Below are positions 14,571-22,341 of a DNA stretch of 33,279 bases, piece by piece; position 1 is the stretch's first letter; each line of letters begins with the position of its first letter. The stretch spans positions 1-33,279 of the forward strand of contig CAYWML010000006.1 of assembly GCA_964459515.1 (NCBI GenBank), in the 5' to 3' direction. Under the pieces are notes generated by a model. The model did no database searches and was not told where the DNA came from. It saw only the letters and a program-made list of their open reading frames with translations. Origin of the DNA: Scatosoma sp964459515 (lineage in GTDB: Bacteria > Bacillota > Clostridia > Christensenellales > Borkfalkiaceae). Position numbers and translations under genes: made by a program.

Positions 14571-16082
14571 GTGGAAAGAATCGGCATTATTGATTTAGGA
14601 TCGAATACGGCGCGGCTCGTTATCGTGGATATGTTCACGGAAGGGCATTATATGGTCGCGGACGAGTTGAAAGAAAGCGTTCGTTTGGGACAGGATATGG
14701 ATAGGGACGGCTTCTTGAAGCCGCAACGCATTGCGGAAACGATAAAAACGTTGAAAATGTTTAAGCGACTTTGCGACGCACGCAACGTGGATCGCATTAT
14801 CGCGGTCGGTACGGCGGCGGTGCGTCGCGCGAAGAACCAACGTTCTTTCCTCGACGAGATTCAAGTGAGTTGCAATATCACCATTCGCGTGTTGTCCGAA
14901 GAGGAGGAGGCTTTTCTCGTTTATCGCGGCGTAATCAATTCCATGGATATTCCCAAAGGCTTGATTTTGGAAATCGGCGGCGGCAGTACGAAGATTATTT
15001 ATTACAACCGCAGAAACGTGCTCGGTTATTCGGTGTTGCCTTTCGGGGCGGTGACGCTCACCGATCTTTTCGCGAGCGACGCTACGCCCGAAGAGTCTGC
15101 GGCGCACGTGGAGGAGTTCTTCACGGAGCAATTGAAAAAGCTGCCTTGGCTTTCGGAAGTCGATCCCGAAGCGCAGATGATCGGTGTGGGCGGTTCGTTC
15201 CGTAATTTGTTCAAAATCAGCAAACTCGTACGGAAATATCCGTTGGATCTCGTGCATAATTATAAGCTTGCGACGGAAGATTTCACGGGAATTTACGATA
15301 TGTTGAAAGTGCTGGACGTGGACAAGCGTAAAAAGATTAAGGGGCTTTCCCCTGCGCGCGCGGACATTATGCCGGCGGCAATGGCGATTATGAAAGCGTT
15401 CTTTTCCTATATGCATATCGAACAGTTCACGATCGGCGGTTGCGGCTTGCGCGAGGGACTTATGGTGAACTACGCGTTGCCTTTGACGCAGGAGAAGCCG
15501 ATTTCCGACGTTTTGACCTATTCCTTGGATAGGCTGGTGAAGTTTTACGGGTGCGACGCGAAGCACGTGGAGCACGTTATGCAGCTTGCCGTGCAGTTAT
15601 TCAAGCAGTTGCGCGTTTTGCATAAATTCCCCCGTCAATATCTTAAAATTCTGAAAATTGCGGCAGGCTTGCACGATTGCGGCATGACCGTGCAGTATTA
15701 TCATCACGCAAAACACAGTTGGTATACGATCTTAAATTCCGCGATTTACGGCGCGACGCACCGCGAGATCGTGTTGGCTGCGTTCGTGGCAGGCTGTCAT
15801 AACCAAGAGGAGATTCCCCTCGGCGAATGGCAGAAGTATAAGGATATCGTTTGGGAAGACGATCTGGACGCCGTCAAGAAGCTCGGCGTGCTGTTGCGCG
15901 TTGCGGAGAGTTTGGACAGAACGCATTGCGGCGTAGTGACGGGCTTGAATTGCGACGTGCTCGGCGATTCCGTTATTATGAAAACGATTGTCGCAGGCGA
16001 CGCGGCGTTGGAAATTCGCGACGCGGAAAGCGCGAATCCCGAATTTAAGAAAGCGTTCCGTAAAAATTTGGAAATTTTGTAA
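14571..16082 (+). CDS. Ppx/GppA family phosphatase with C-terminal HD-like domain
   Basis: The 503-residue protein starts at a GTG with AGAGGT eight bases upstream. The N-terminal actin-like fold has the two phosphate-binding motifs, IIDLGSNTARLVI (about residue 6) and ILEIGGGSTKIIYY (about 126), plus VGTAAVRRAKN and LSEEEEAFLVYRGV, all typical of Ppx/GppA. The C-terminal about 190 residues hold an HD-type helical domain with AAGLHDCGMTVQYYHHAKHS and a later HNQE. Family members hydrolyse inorganic polyphosphate or the pentaphosphate alarmone pppGpp; which one applies here cannot be decided. It is transcribed from its own promoter and ended by the hairpin at 16091. Confidence 0.88.
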   Translation: MERIGIIDLGSNTARLVIVDMFTEGHYMVADELKESVRLGQDMDRDGFLKPQRIAETIKTLKMFKRLCDARNVDRIIAVGTAAVRRAKNQRSFLDEIQVSCNITIRVLSEEEEAFLVYRGVINSMDIPKGLILEIGGGSTKIIYYNRRNVLGYSVLPFGAVTLTDLFASDATPEESAAHVEEFFTEQLKKLPWLSEVDPEAQMIGVGGSFRNLFKISKLVRKYPLDLVHNYKLATEDFTGIYDMLKVLDVDKRKKIKGLSPARADIMPAAMAIMKAFFSYMHIEQFTIGGCGLREGLMVNYALPLTQEKPISDVLTYSLDRLVKFYGCDAKHVEHVMQLAVQLFKQLRVLHKFPRQYLKILKIAAGLHDCGMTVQYYHHAKHSWYTILNSAIYGATHREIVLAAFVAGCHNQEEIPLGEWQKYKDIVWEDDLDAVKKLGVLLRVAESLDRTHCGVVTGLNCDVLGDSVIMKTIVAGDAALEIRDAESANPEFKKAFRKNLEIL

Positions 16083-16090
16083 GCAGGTTG

Positions 16091-16133
16091 CCGCTCTTCC
16101 CGTGCGAATTGCGAGGCGGAGCGGCTCTTTTTA
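16091..16133 (+). terminator. Terminator of the Ppx/GppA gene
   Basis: GCCGCTC (16091-16097) pairs with GAGCGGC (16120-16126) and is followed by TCTTTTT. Confidence 0.75.
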
Positions 16134-16180
16134 GCCGCGCGTAGTTGGCGCGGCGTAATTTCATGCAGGAGAGATTGTAC

Positions 16181-16756
16181 ATGACGAAATGGATTTTGGC
16201 GAGTGCGTCGCCGCGGCGTAAAGAACTGTTGGCGGAGCTTCTTCCCGAATTTGAAACGATAGCCTCTACGGCGGACGAAAAGACGGAAAAGCCGCTTTCG
16301 CCGAAGGCTTTGGTGAAACTTTTGGCGACGCGCAAAGCGCGAGAAGTTGCGGAACGCCCCGAAAACGAGGGCGTATGCGTAATCGGTGCGGACACGGTGG
16401 TGGCGTTCGGGAAAGAGATCCTCGGGAAACCGAAGGACGAGGCGGACGCGTTTCGTATGCTTAAAATGCTGTCGAGGAAAAAACACACGGTGTATACCGG
16501 CGTGTGCGTATGCGTTTGTCGGGACGGGAAAACGGTGTGCAAAACGCAAGCGGCAAAGACCGCGGTCTATTTCAACGGCTTATCCGACGAGTGGATACGG
16601 GCGTATATCGCAGGCGGTTCGCCGATGGATAAGGCAGGCGCGTACGGCATTCAGGACGGCGGCTTGGCGGCGCGTATCCGCGGCAGCTATTCCAACGTCA
16701 TCGGGTTGCCGTTGGAACTTTGCGAAAGAATGATACAGCCGTTTCTTAACGAATAA
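16181..16756 (+). CDS. maf: Maf nucleotide pyrophosphatase
   Basis: The chosen ATG at 16181 has CAGGAG upstream and gives a 191-residue protein, the normal Maf length. The frame is open further 5' but without a start signal. Motifs: ASASPRRKELL at the N-terminus, GADTVV near 70, GKPKDEADAFRML, HTVYTGVCV, and SPMDKAGAYGIQDGG with the conserved Asp, Lys and Gln. Maf proteins hydrolyse non-canonical or dTTP/UTP nucleotides to monophosphates in the cytoplasm and are linked to septum control. Its position directly ahead of an mreB-like gene (51-base gap) repeats a neighbourhood common in bacteria. Confidence 0.92.
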   Translation: MTKWILASASPRRKELLAELLPEFETIASTADEKTEKPLSPKALVKLLATRKAREVAERPENEGVCVIGADTVVAFGKEILGKPKDEADAFRMLKMLSRKKHTVYTGVCVCVCRDGKTVCKTQAAKTAVYFNGLSDEWIRAYIAGGSPMDKAGAYGIQDGGLAARIRGSYSNVIGLPLELCERMIQPFLNE

Positions 16757-16807
16757 TTTGCACTCGTCGCATACCTGCCCCGTGCAATTTCTGTATTGGA
16801 GGAAATT

Positions 16808-17815
16808 ATGATCAAGCTTGCGATAGACTTGGGTTCGTCCATGACGAAGATCAGCCGTGCGGATACGAACAGCGGTATCGTATTGGCAGAGCCGTCCTGC
16901 GTGGCGGTTGTCGGCGAGGACGCGGAAATAAAAGCAATCGGCAAAGACGCAAAAAGCCTCATCGGGAAAACGGCGGAATTTACCCGTATCGTGTATCCCG
17001 TTTACGAAGGGGTTATCGTTGATATGCGTCTTGCGACGGAAATGTTGAAAAAATTTCTTTCCCGTATCGGTATCAAGGCGGGGTTGCTTCGTCGTACGCA
17101 AGTTTTGATGAGCGTTCCTTGCGGCATCGGAGAGGAACAGCTTTCCGCGTACGCAACGCTCGCCGAAGAGTGCGGCTTGCGCAAGGTGCGTTTCGTGGAA
17201 CAGCCGTACTTGGCTGCCCTCGGGGGCGGCGCGGTACTCGCGGAGAGCGATCCGATTTTCTGCTTGGACATCGGCGGCGGCGTTTCCAACGCGGCGGTGA
17301 TTTCGGGCGACGGGATTATCGCAGGGGTGTCCTTTAATATCGGCGGCAACAATATGGACGCGAATATTATTTCCAAAATCGTCAACAATCACAAGCTGCT
17401 TATCGGCGCGTTGACGGCGGAAAAAATCAAAAACGGTATCGGCACGCTTTCGCCGACGGCGCTCGGCACGATGGTGGCGGAGGGCAGTTCTACGGAGAAT
17501 TGTCAACCGAAAGCGGCTTCCGTGCAAGCGGCGGAGCTGACCGATTGTATTCGCGTATATGTCAATAAGATTGTGGAATACGCCACGGGGGTGCTTTGGC
17601 GGTTGCCTGCGGAGGTCGCGGCGGCGGTGAACCGCAACGGCGTATATCTTTCGGGCGGATTGATGAAGCTTCCTTATATGCCGCAATATATCGGCGCGAA
17701 ATTGGATATGCGTTTCCGCGTGGACGAAGAGCCGCAGTACGCTACGGTGCTCGGCGGCGGTATGCTGTTGCGCGATAAGGAGCTGTTGAAACGCTTCGAA
17801 AAGCATAACGATTAG
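16808..17815 (+). CDS. MreB-like bacterial actin (divergent)
   Basis: The ATG at 16808 has GGAGG seven bases upstream; 335 residues is the MreB size. The phosphate-1 loop is LAIDLGSSMTKI, the connector region has YEGVIVDMRLATEMLKKF (as in MreB GVIADF), the phosphate-2 loop is LDIGGGVSNAAVIS, and the adenosine motif is VYLSGGLMKLPYMPQYI. The GTANT form of MreB is replaced by GSSMT, so it is a divergent member. Such proteins polymerise under the membrane and guide cell-wall synthesis and shape. It may be co-transcribed with maf. mreC and mreD are absent. Confidence is high for the actin family and moderate for a shape role. Confidence 0.82.
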   Translation: MIKLAIDLGSSMTKISRADTNSGIVLAEPSCVAVVGEDAEIKAIGKDAKSLIGKTAEFTRIVYPVYEGVIVDMRLATEMLKKFLSRIGIKAGLLRRTQVLMSVPCGIGEEQLSAYATLAEECGLRKVRFVEQPYLAALGGGAVLAESDPIFCLDIGGGVSNAAVISGDGIIAGVSFNIGGNNMDANIISKIVNNHKLLIGALTAEKIKNGIGTLSPTALGTMVAEGSSTENCQPKAASVQAAELTDCIRVYVNKIVEYATGVLWRLPAEVAAAVNRNGVYLSGGLMKLPYMPQYIGAKLDMRFRVDEEPQYATVLGGGMLLRDKELLKRFEKHND

Positions 17816-17875
17816 TCGTTGCGTGCGTGCGGCGTTCCTTGCGCTTATGGTGCAATTCGTATAAAAAACTTTTTT

Positions 17876-17907
17876 AGCAGGCGAAAAAAGCCTGCTATTT
17901 TCTTTTT
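17876..17907 (+). terminator. Terminator of the maf-mreB-like unit
   Basis: AGCAGGC (17876-17882) pairs with GCCTGCT (17890-17896) across a GAAAAAA loop, followed by ATTTTCTTTTT. Confidence 0.85.
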
Positions 17908-17964
17908 GTATGGGAGCTATCGAAAAAAATAATAAAAAAACGCAAAAAATTTTTCAAAAACCCC

Positions 17965-17992
17965 TTGACAAACGAAAAATTTATGTTATAAT
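17965..17992 (+). promoter_or_regulatory. Strong promoter of the large RNA candidate
   Basis: Perfect TTGACA (17965-17970) and perfect TATAAT (17987-17992) are separated by 16 bases, with A-rich sequence upstream. Transcription should begin near 18000. Confidence 0.85.
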
Positions 17993-17999
17993 ATAGGTA

Positions 18000-18572
18000 C
18001 AAAAGATAGAAAACGACAGAAAATGTTGGGAGCTATCAAAAAACGATTGAGGAACTACCGATGCACGATTAAATAGAGAGCCGATTCGGGTGAGTTGGCA
18101 AAGTGCCGCAGGGACGCGGCGAAAGAAAAAGGAAAAGGAGGGTACGAAAAGCGATGATTCCTTCCCACAGTGAGGCGAATGCCTGAAACGCTTTAACAGG
18201 CAAATACGTGTAGGAGGTAACGAAAATGTTCGTAACGAGCTTTCGTAAACTTGAAGAACGGGAGGATACTCCGACGTACACGTAACTCGACCGACGGGAG
18301 TCGGACGGAATTTTGTTAAAGGAGGTACGGAGCAATGATTTCATTACAAACGGGAAAACGGTACTTTAACAAAGAAGACAAAGCGAGGTAACAGTCCAAT
18401 GAACTTTGCAGGTAACGAACGCAGATAAGTATATATCCGTAAAGAATAGCGGAAATTTGTCCGCACGCGAAATTAAGTTCGAAAAGAAACGGATAGAGTT
18501 GAGTAAAAGCGCGTTCTTACAACTGAATAACGAAAAGATATCCCCTTCGCCGATGGACGGAGGGGTATTTTG
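18000..18572 (+). ncRNA. Candidate large structured RNA (about 570 nt) with five Shine-Dalgarno/ATG mini-ORFs
   Basis: No long reading frame fills this stretch, yet it has a consensus promoter, a terminator, and a separate promoter for the next gene. Visible stems: GCCGC/GCGGC (18106-18121), TGCCTG/CAGGCA (about 18180-18202), TACGTGTA (18205-18212) with TACACGTA (18277-18284), CCGAC/GTCGG (about 18291-18304), and GTTAAAG (18315-18321) with CTTTAAC (18364-18370). Mini-ORFs: 18061-18072 (MHD), 18154-18186 (MIPSHSEANA), 18226-18285 (MFVTSFRKLEEREDTPTYT), 18335-18391 (MISLQTGKRYFNKEDKAR) and 18399-18428 (MNFAGNERR). Three have AGGAGG or AGGAGGT. The third sits inside the TACGTGTA stem and the fourth begins inside the GTTAAAG stem. 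The size fits the large ornate RNA classes (OLE, ROOL, GOLLD), but I cannot match any. tmRNA, RNase P, SRP RNA and T-box landmarks are absent. Confidence 0.6.
18542..18572 (+). terminator. Terminator of the large RNA candidate
   Basis: CCCCTTCG (18542-18549) pairs with CGGAGGGG (18558-18565) with one G-U pair. A short TATTTT run follows, so the T-run is weak. Confidence 0.6.
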
Positions 18573-18614
18573 TCGGCGGTTTGCAAAATTTTCGGAAAAA
18601 TTTTTTCGCGGATA

Positions 18615-18643
18615 TTGACATTTGGTGCGTCGTGTAGTATAAT
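18615..18643 (+). promoter_or_regulatory. Promoter of lemA
   Basis: Perfect TTGACA (18615-18620) and TATAAT (18638-18643) have a 17-base spacer, giving a leader of about 45 bases. Confidence 0.85.
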
Positions 18644-18694
18644 ATGCGTACAGTATAAACAAGGGCAATCCCTTGAAAGGAGCTAAGTGGCAGT

Positions 18695-19297
18695 ATGTTA
18701 CATTCGTTATTGATAAGCACGGGCGGCGTCGTTGCAATCGTGATTGCGATTGTCGTCGTGTTGGCGATCATTGTTATCGCATGGTGGATAAAGACGCGCA
18801 ACGCGTTCGTGCAGTTGAAAAACAAGGTGGAGGAAGCGTGGGCGACGATCGACGTTTTCCTGAAAAAACGTTTCGATTTAATCCCCAATCTCGTTGCGAC
18901 GGTGAAAGGGTATGCCAAGCATGAAAGCGAAACGCTGGAAAAGGTCGTCGCGGCGAGAAATCTTTCCGCAGGTGCAAAAACGGTGGAGGAGAAAATGTCC
19001 GCGGCGAACAACTTGACGTCCTCGTTGCGTACCTTCTTTACGGCGGTTTCCGAAAGCTATCCCGATTTGAAAGCGGACCGCCATTTCCTCGACTTGCAAT
19101 CGCAGCTCAAAAATATTGAGAGCGAGTTGGAGAGTTCGCGTCGCTATTATAACGGCGTCGTTAAGAGCTTTAACACGAAGTTGGAGCTGTTCCCTGCGAA
19201 TATCGTCGGTAAACGCATGGGCGCGGAGTACGTCAAGAAAAACTATTTCGAGCTGGACAGCGAAGCGGAACGTCAAAACGTTCGGGTGGAATTTTAA
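18695..19297 (+). CDS. lemA: LemA family protein
   Basis: The 200-residue protein has an N-terminal membrane segment (about residues 10-33, VVAIVIAIVVVLAIIVIAWW). The LemA helical domain follows with its hallmarks: NAFVQLKNKVEEAWATIDVFLKKR with RFDLIPNLV, VKGYAKHE, YPDLKAD near 122 and RRYYNGVVKSFNTKLE, ending in a short acidic and hydrophobic tail. AAGGAG lies 12 bases before the ATG, slightly far. LemA proteins are membrane-anchored with the domain usually outside; their role is uncertain. It is followed nine bases later by a DUF2207 gene, a pairing common in bacteria that suggests a joint membrane function. Confidence 0.92.
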   Translation: MLHSLLISTGGVVAIVIAIVVVLAIIVIAWWIKTRNAFVQLKNKVEEAWATIDVFLKKRFDLIPNLVATVKGYAKHESETLEKVVAARNLSAGAKTVEEKMSAANNLTSSLRTFFTAVSESYPDLKADRHFLDLQSQLKNIESELESSRRYYNGVVKSFNTKLELFPANIVGKRMGAEYVKKNYFELDSEAERQNVRVEF

Positions 19298-19306
19298 GGA
19301 AAAGGT

Positions 19307-21298
19307 ATGAAAACGTTTTCAAAAGTCGTGGGCGCGAGGTTCTCGCGCCTGTCGTCGCTTTTTATCGCCCTGCTCGCATTGTTTTTTCTGTTTTCGTGGA
19401 ATACGGGGAACGGTGGGGGCAGGTATGCGACGAATACGATAAATGCGGCGGCTGATATAGGCGACGCGATCGAAGTGTCGCAGTATGTCGTCGATATGAC
19501 GATTTTACAAAACCGAAAAATCGAAGTGCGGGAACGGATCACGGTGCGCTTTTTGCGTTCGGACTTGACGAGCTTTTATCGAAGCTTGCCTATGGACGGC
19601 GCGCGCTATTCCGATATTCAGGCGAGTTGCGAAGGGAACGCGGACTTTTCCTATAACGTCGCCTCCAATCCCGATACCGACCGTATGTTGGATATCAATT
19701 GCGTGGGCGGCGTTCGAAAAGGGCGTACGTGGACGTATGCGATCGGCTATACCATGGAGCAGGGGACGAATAAGAAGCAAGACGGCATGATCATAGACGT
19801 TGTCGGTTTTGGCTGGACCGTACCTCTGCACGACGTGCAAGTGACGGTGCATTTCCCCACAACACCGACGGGTGTGTCTGTTGCCGACGGTTACGGCAAT
19901 ATTATGAGCGCGTTAGATGAAAACAGCCCCATGCAATGGGCGTGGACGGGCGATACGCTGGAAATTTCGGCGGACGTTTTGGAGTTGCAAACGATTGAGG
20001 ACGAAAAAATAGTCCGCGGTATCACCGTGGAATTCGCGCTGCCCGAGGGGATATTGCGCTCCTATACGCAAAGCCGTATTTTCACCGACGATTTATGGTA
20101 TATCGCTTTGCTCGCGGCGGCGTTTTTGGCGGCTTCCGTTGCGTTGCTGTTTGCTACGCGCCGTCGGCAAGAGCCGATCGTCGTCGTCAACGTCAAACCG
20201 CCTAAGGGTATGGATCCGTTGAAAATGGGAAAGTGGCTGGACGGCACGGCGGATAGCGAAGACGTCACGTCGATGTTGTACTATTTCGCCAACGAAGGGT
20301 ATTTGCGCATCGACTTATCCGATACGGACGATCCGTTGCTCGTCAGCCTTGTGGAGGCGTTGCCGCCGACGGCGAACGTTTATGAAAAAACGTTGTTCGA
20401 CGGATTGTTCGAGGGCGCGGACGAAGTGGAGGACGGCGCGCCGAACGGCGGTATACGGCAGGTGCGCGTTTCCAAAACGGCAGGCAAGTTTTACGAATGT
20501 TCGCAAACGGCGATAAAGCAAGTTCCGCCGCACCCTGCCATGTATAAAAAGCGTTCCGTCGTCGGTTACGTCGGCGGCGCGTTGCTCGGTTTTCTCGTCG
20601 CGCTGATTACGCCGTTTTTGGCCGGTTTGCGTATCGGCGGCGGTTATCGGTATTTTATGGGCGGCTTTATGCTCGTTCCGCTTGCTGGCGTTGCTTTTTT
20701 GGGCTATGTAACGGAGAATTACCGCTATAAATGGAAGAAGGGCGCGCGCGTCGGAATGCGCCTTACGCAATGGGCGATCGCGTTGCTGGCTTCGTTGCTT
20801 TTTGTTGTATTTTTCGCGGAGTTTATATTGACGGGCTTTGAAAAAGCGTTGATTTGCGTTGCGGCTTTCGGTTGTTGCATGATCACGCAGAGCGCGCTTT
20901 CCCGTACGGACGAGTATCTGAAAGCGTTGCAAGATATTCTCGGTTTTAAGGATTTTATCGTCTACACCGAAGCGGATAAATTGGAAGAAATGCTGAAAAT
21001 CGATCCTTCGTTGTATTATCGCGTGCTTCCGTACGCGCAGGTGCTCGGCGTGACGGATGTGTGGGAGCATAAGTTCGAGAAATTGCTCGTTCGGCCGCCC
21101 GTTTGGTCGTCGGGTATGGATGTGACGGTGTTCGATTATATGCTGCTCAATCGCTGTATGCGTCGTAGCATGGCGCAAGCATGGGCGCACGCGGCGTCGG
21201 CGGCAGGCGGCACTCGCGTAAGCGGCTTGGGCGGAGGCGGACATTTCGGCAGCTTTGGCGGCGGCGGTTTCGGCGGCGGAGGCGGTGGTGCGCGTTAA
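19307..21298 (+). CDS. DUF2207 domain membrane protein
   Basis: The 663-residue protein has AAGGAAAAGGT before its ATG. A signal-like or membrane segment (about 17-33) is followed by an extracytoplasmic DUF2207 domain (about 55-255, starting EVSQYVVDMTILQNRKIEVRERI). There is one membrane span (about 263-285) and a cytoplasmic winged-helix-like part (GMDPLKMGKWLDGTADSEDV). Paired hydrophobic segments lie near 425-475 and 485-530. The C-terminus is Gly-rich (GGGGHFGSFGGGGFGGGG), the usual DUF2207 ending. Function is unknown. Co-transcription with lemA is implied by the nine-base gap. No terminator hairpin immediately follows; the palindrome chain at 21315 ends in one at 21751. Confidence 0.88.
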   Translation: MKTFSKVVGARFSRLSSLFIALLALFFLFSWNTGNGGGRYATNTINAAADIGDAIEVSQYVVDMTILQNRKIEVRERITVRFLRSDLTSFYRSLPMDGARYSDIQASCEGNADFSYNVASNPDTDRMLDINCVGGVRKGRTWTYAIGYTMEQGTNKKQDGMIIDVVGFGWTVPLHDVQVTVHFPTTPTGVSVADGYGNIMSALDENSPMQWAWTGDTLEISADVLELQTIEDEKIVRGITVEFALPEGILRSYTQSRIFTDDLWYIALLAAAFLAASVALLFATRRRQEPIVVVNVKPPKGMDPLKMGKWLDGTADSEDVTSMLYYFANEGYLRIDLSDTDDPLLVSLVEALPPTANVYEKTLFDGLFEGADEVEDGAPNGGIRQVRVSKTAGKFYECSQTAIKQVPPHPAMYKKRSVVGYVGGALLGFLVALITPFLAGLRIGGGYRYFMGGFMLVPLAGVAFLGYVTENYRYKWKKGARVGMRLTQWAIALLASLLFVVFFAEFILTGFEKALICVAAFGCCMITQSALSRTDEYLKALQDILGFKDFIVYTEADKLEEMLKIDPSLYYRVLPYAQVLGVTDVWEHKFEKLLVRPPVWSSGMDVTVFDYMLLNRCMRRSMAQAWAHAASAAGGTRVSGLGGGGHFGSFGGGGFGGGGGGAR

Positions 21299-21314
21299 GC
21301 CGCTACCTACCCCC

Positions 21315-21748
21315 AAAAGCAAGCTCTGCTTGCGTAATCCAAGGTCAAGGAACATAGTTCCTTGTGGGGTGCAGGGGCAACGCCCCTGAGAACTTCCAAC
21401 GCCGCTACGCGGCGTTCGGGCGTAGCCCTATGCCTCTAAAAGCAAGCTCTGCTTGCGTTCTCAACGCCGCTACGCGGCGTTCGGGCGTAAGCCCTATTCC
21501 CTCTAAAAGCAAGCTCTGCTTGCGTTCTCAACGCCGCCACGCGGCGTTCGGGCGTAAGCCCTATACCTCTAAAAGCAAGCGAAGCTTGCGTTCTCAACGC
21601 CGCCACGCGGCGTTCGGGCGTAAGCCCTATTCCCTCTAAAAGCAAGCTCTGCTTGCGTTCTCAACGCCGCCACGCGGCGTTCGGGCGTAAGCCCTATACC
21701 TCTAAAAGCAAGCGAAGCTTGCGTTCTCAACGCCGCTACGCGGCGTTT
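21315..21748. repeat. Palindrome chain: five tandem 66/67-bp units preceded by a degenerate head
   Basis: Units begin at 21438, 21505, 21571, 21638 and 21704. Each holds three palindromes: GCAAGC-tct/gaa-GCTTGC, AACGCCGC-ta/ca-CGCGGCGTT and GGGC-GTAA-GCCC. Alternate units differ together (tct with TTCCCT, gaa with TACCT), suggesting duplication of a two-unit block. The head at 21315-21387 has a first GCAAGCTCTGCTTGC, then AAGGAAC-ATA-GTTCCTT and AGGGGC-AAC-GCCCCT. Related modules occur at 27235-27328 and 32286-32341. Repetitive reading frames across the block are not genes. Confidence 0.85.
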
Positions 21749-21750
21749 CG

Positions 21751-21773
21751 GCGGCGAAAGCCGCTTTTTTTTT
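21751..21773 (+). terminator. Terminator ending the palindrome chain
   Basis: GCGGC, loop GAAA, GCCGC is followed by nine T. It probably ends read-through from the lemA-DUF2207 unit. Confidence 0.75.
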
Positions 21774-21900
21774 GTTTTGCCGACCAAAGCCGTCGCGGAT
21801 AAATAAAATTCTTGCATACGGCGCATACTATCTCGGCGAGAAAATAAGCGCGAACGGTTTGTACGTGTGTACCATGTACGCGTTGAGGGAGGGAAACGTC

Positions 21901-22257
21901 ATGCTGAACAGACGGGAAAACGAGGTGATGAACGCCATATATACGCTTTGTCGCGATAAAGGCGTTTGCTTGATTTCCCCGTCGGAACTTCTGGACTTAT
22001 TGCCGCATAAAAAGCGTTGCAGCGAAGAACAGTTAGAACGCATTTTAAGCGAGCTGTCTTTGGACGATTATTTTCAGTTGCTTTCTTCCGAACGAAAAGG
22101 GGAGAAAATGTACGTCATTTCCTTGCGCGCCAACGGCTACGCCTATAAACGCGGCTACGTGCAAATGCGACGGGACGTGGCTTTGCGGTTGACGTGGGCA
22201 ATCCTTTCCGCCGTCGTGGCGTTTGCCGTCGGCTTGATTTTGAAGAGGATATTTTGA
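21901..22257 (+). CDS. Conserved unknown protein with winged-helix-like domain and C-terminal membrane anchor
   Basis: The 118-residue protein starts at an ATG with GAGGGAGGG six bases upstream. Residues 1-85 are helical and charged (RRENEVMNAIYTLCRDKG, SPSELLDLLPHKKRCSEEQL, YFQLLSSERKGEKMYVISL), a pattern resembling a small winged-helix fold. The last about 25 residues form one membrane span (LTWAILSAVVAFAVGLILK) with a short RIF tail. Proteins like this are familiar from related clostridial genomes, by memory only. An alternative ATG at 21874 would add nine residues. It lies just upstream of uvrB, but uvrB has its own promoter. Function unknown. Confidence 0.75.
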   Translation: MLNRRENEVMNAIYTLCRDKGVCLISPSELLDLLPHKKRCSEEQLERILSELSLDDYFQLLSSERKGEKMYVISLRANGYAYKRGYVQMRRDVALRLTWAILSAVVAFAVGLILKRIF

Positions 22258-22275
22258 AAAAAGCCGTGCATTTCG

Positions 22276-22304
22276 TTTACTTTTTCGGGCATGTGTGCTA
22301 TAAT
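22276..22304 (+). promoter_or_regulatory. Promoter of uvrBA
   Basis: TTTACT (22276-22281) and perfect TATAAT (22299-22304) are 17 bases apart, directly upstream of the LexA-type box. Confidence 0.75.
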
Positions 22305-22307
22305 ATA

Positions 22308-22321
22308 CAAACAAATGTTTG
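22308..22321. promoter_or_regulatory. LexA (SOS) box of uvrBA
   Basis: CAAACAAATGTTTG fits the Gram-positive LexA consensus CGAACRNRYGTTYG at 13 of 14 positions. It covers the expected transcription start, so bound LexA would block uvrB transcription until DNA damage. Confidence 0.75.
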
Positions 22322-22341
22322 ATAAAAACGGAGGGACGAGA

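Noticed and set aside
18000..18572. tmRNA, RNase P RNA, SRP RNA, T-box or common riboswitch as identity of the large RNA
   Set aside because: I looked for the conserved landmarks (RNase P GAGGAAAGTCC, SRP GGAAG tetraloop region, T-box GGGTGGTACCGCG, tmRNA 3' T-arm and Ala-Ala tag, SAM, cobalamin and c-di-GMP cores) and found none. Absence by eye is not proof.
21364..21645. Repetitive frames on both strands across the palindrome chain
   Set aside because: The peptides simply translate the 66/67-bp DNA repeats, and the units of 67 bases would shift the frame; the DNA is built of palindromes, not codons.
21438..21748. CRISPR array
   Set aside because: The direct repeats are contiguous 66/67-bp units without unique spacers, and no cas genes are present.
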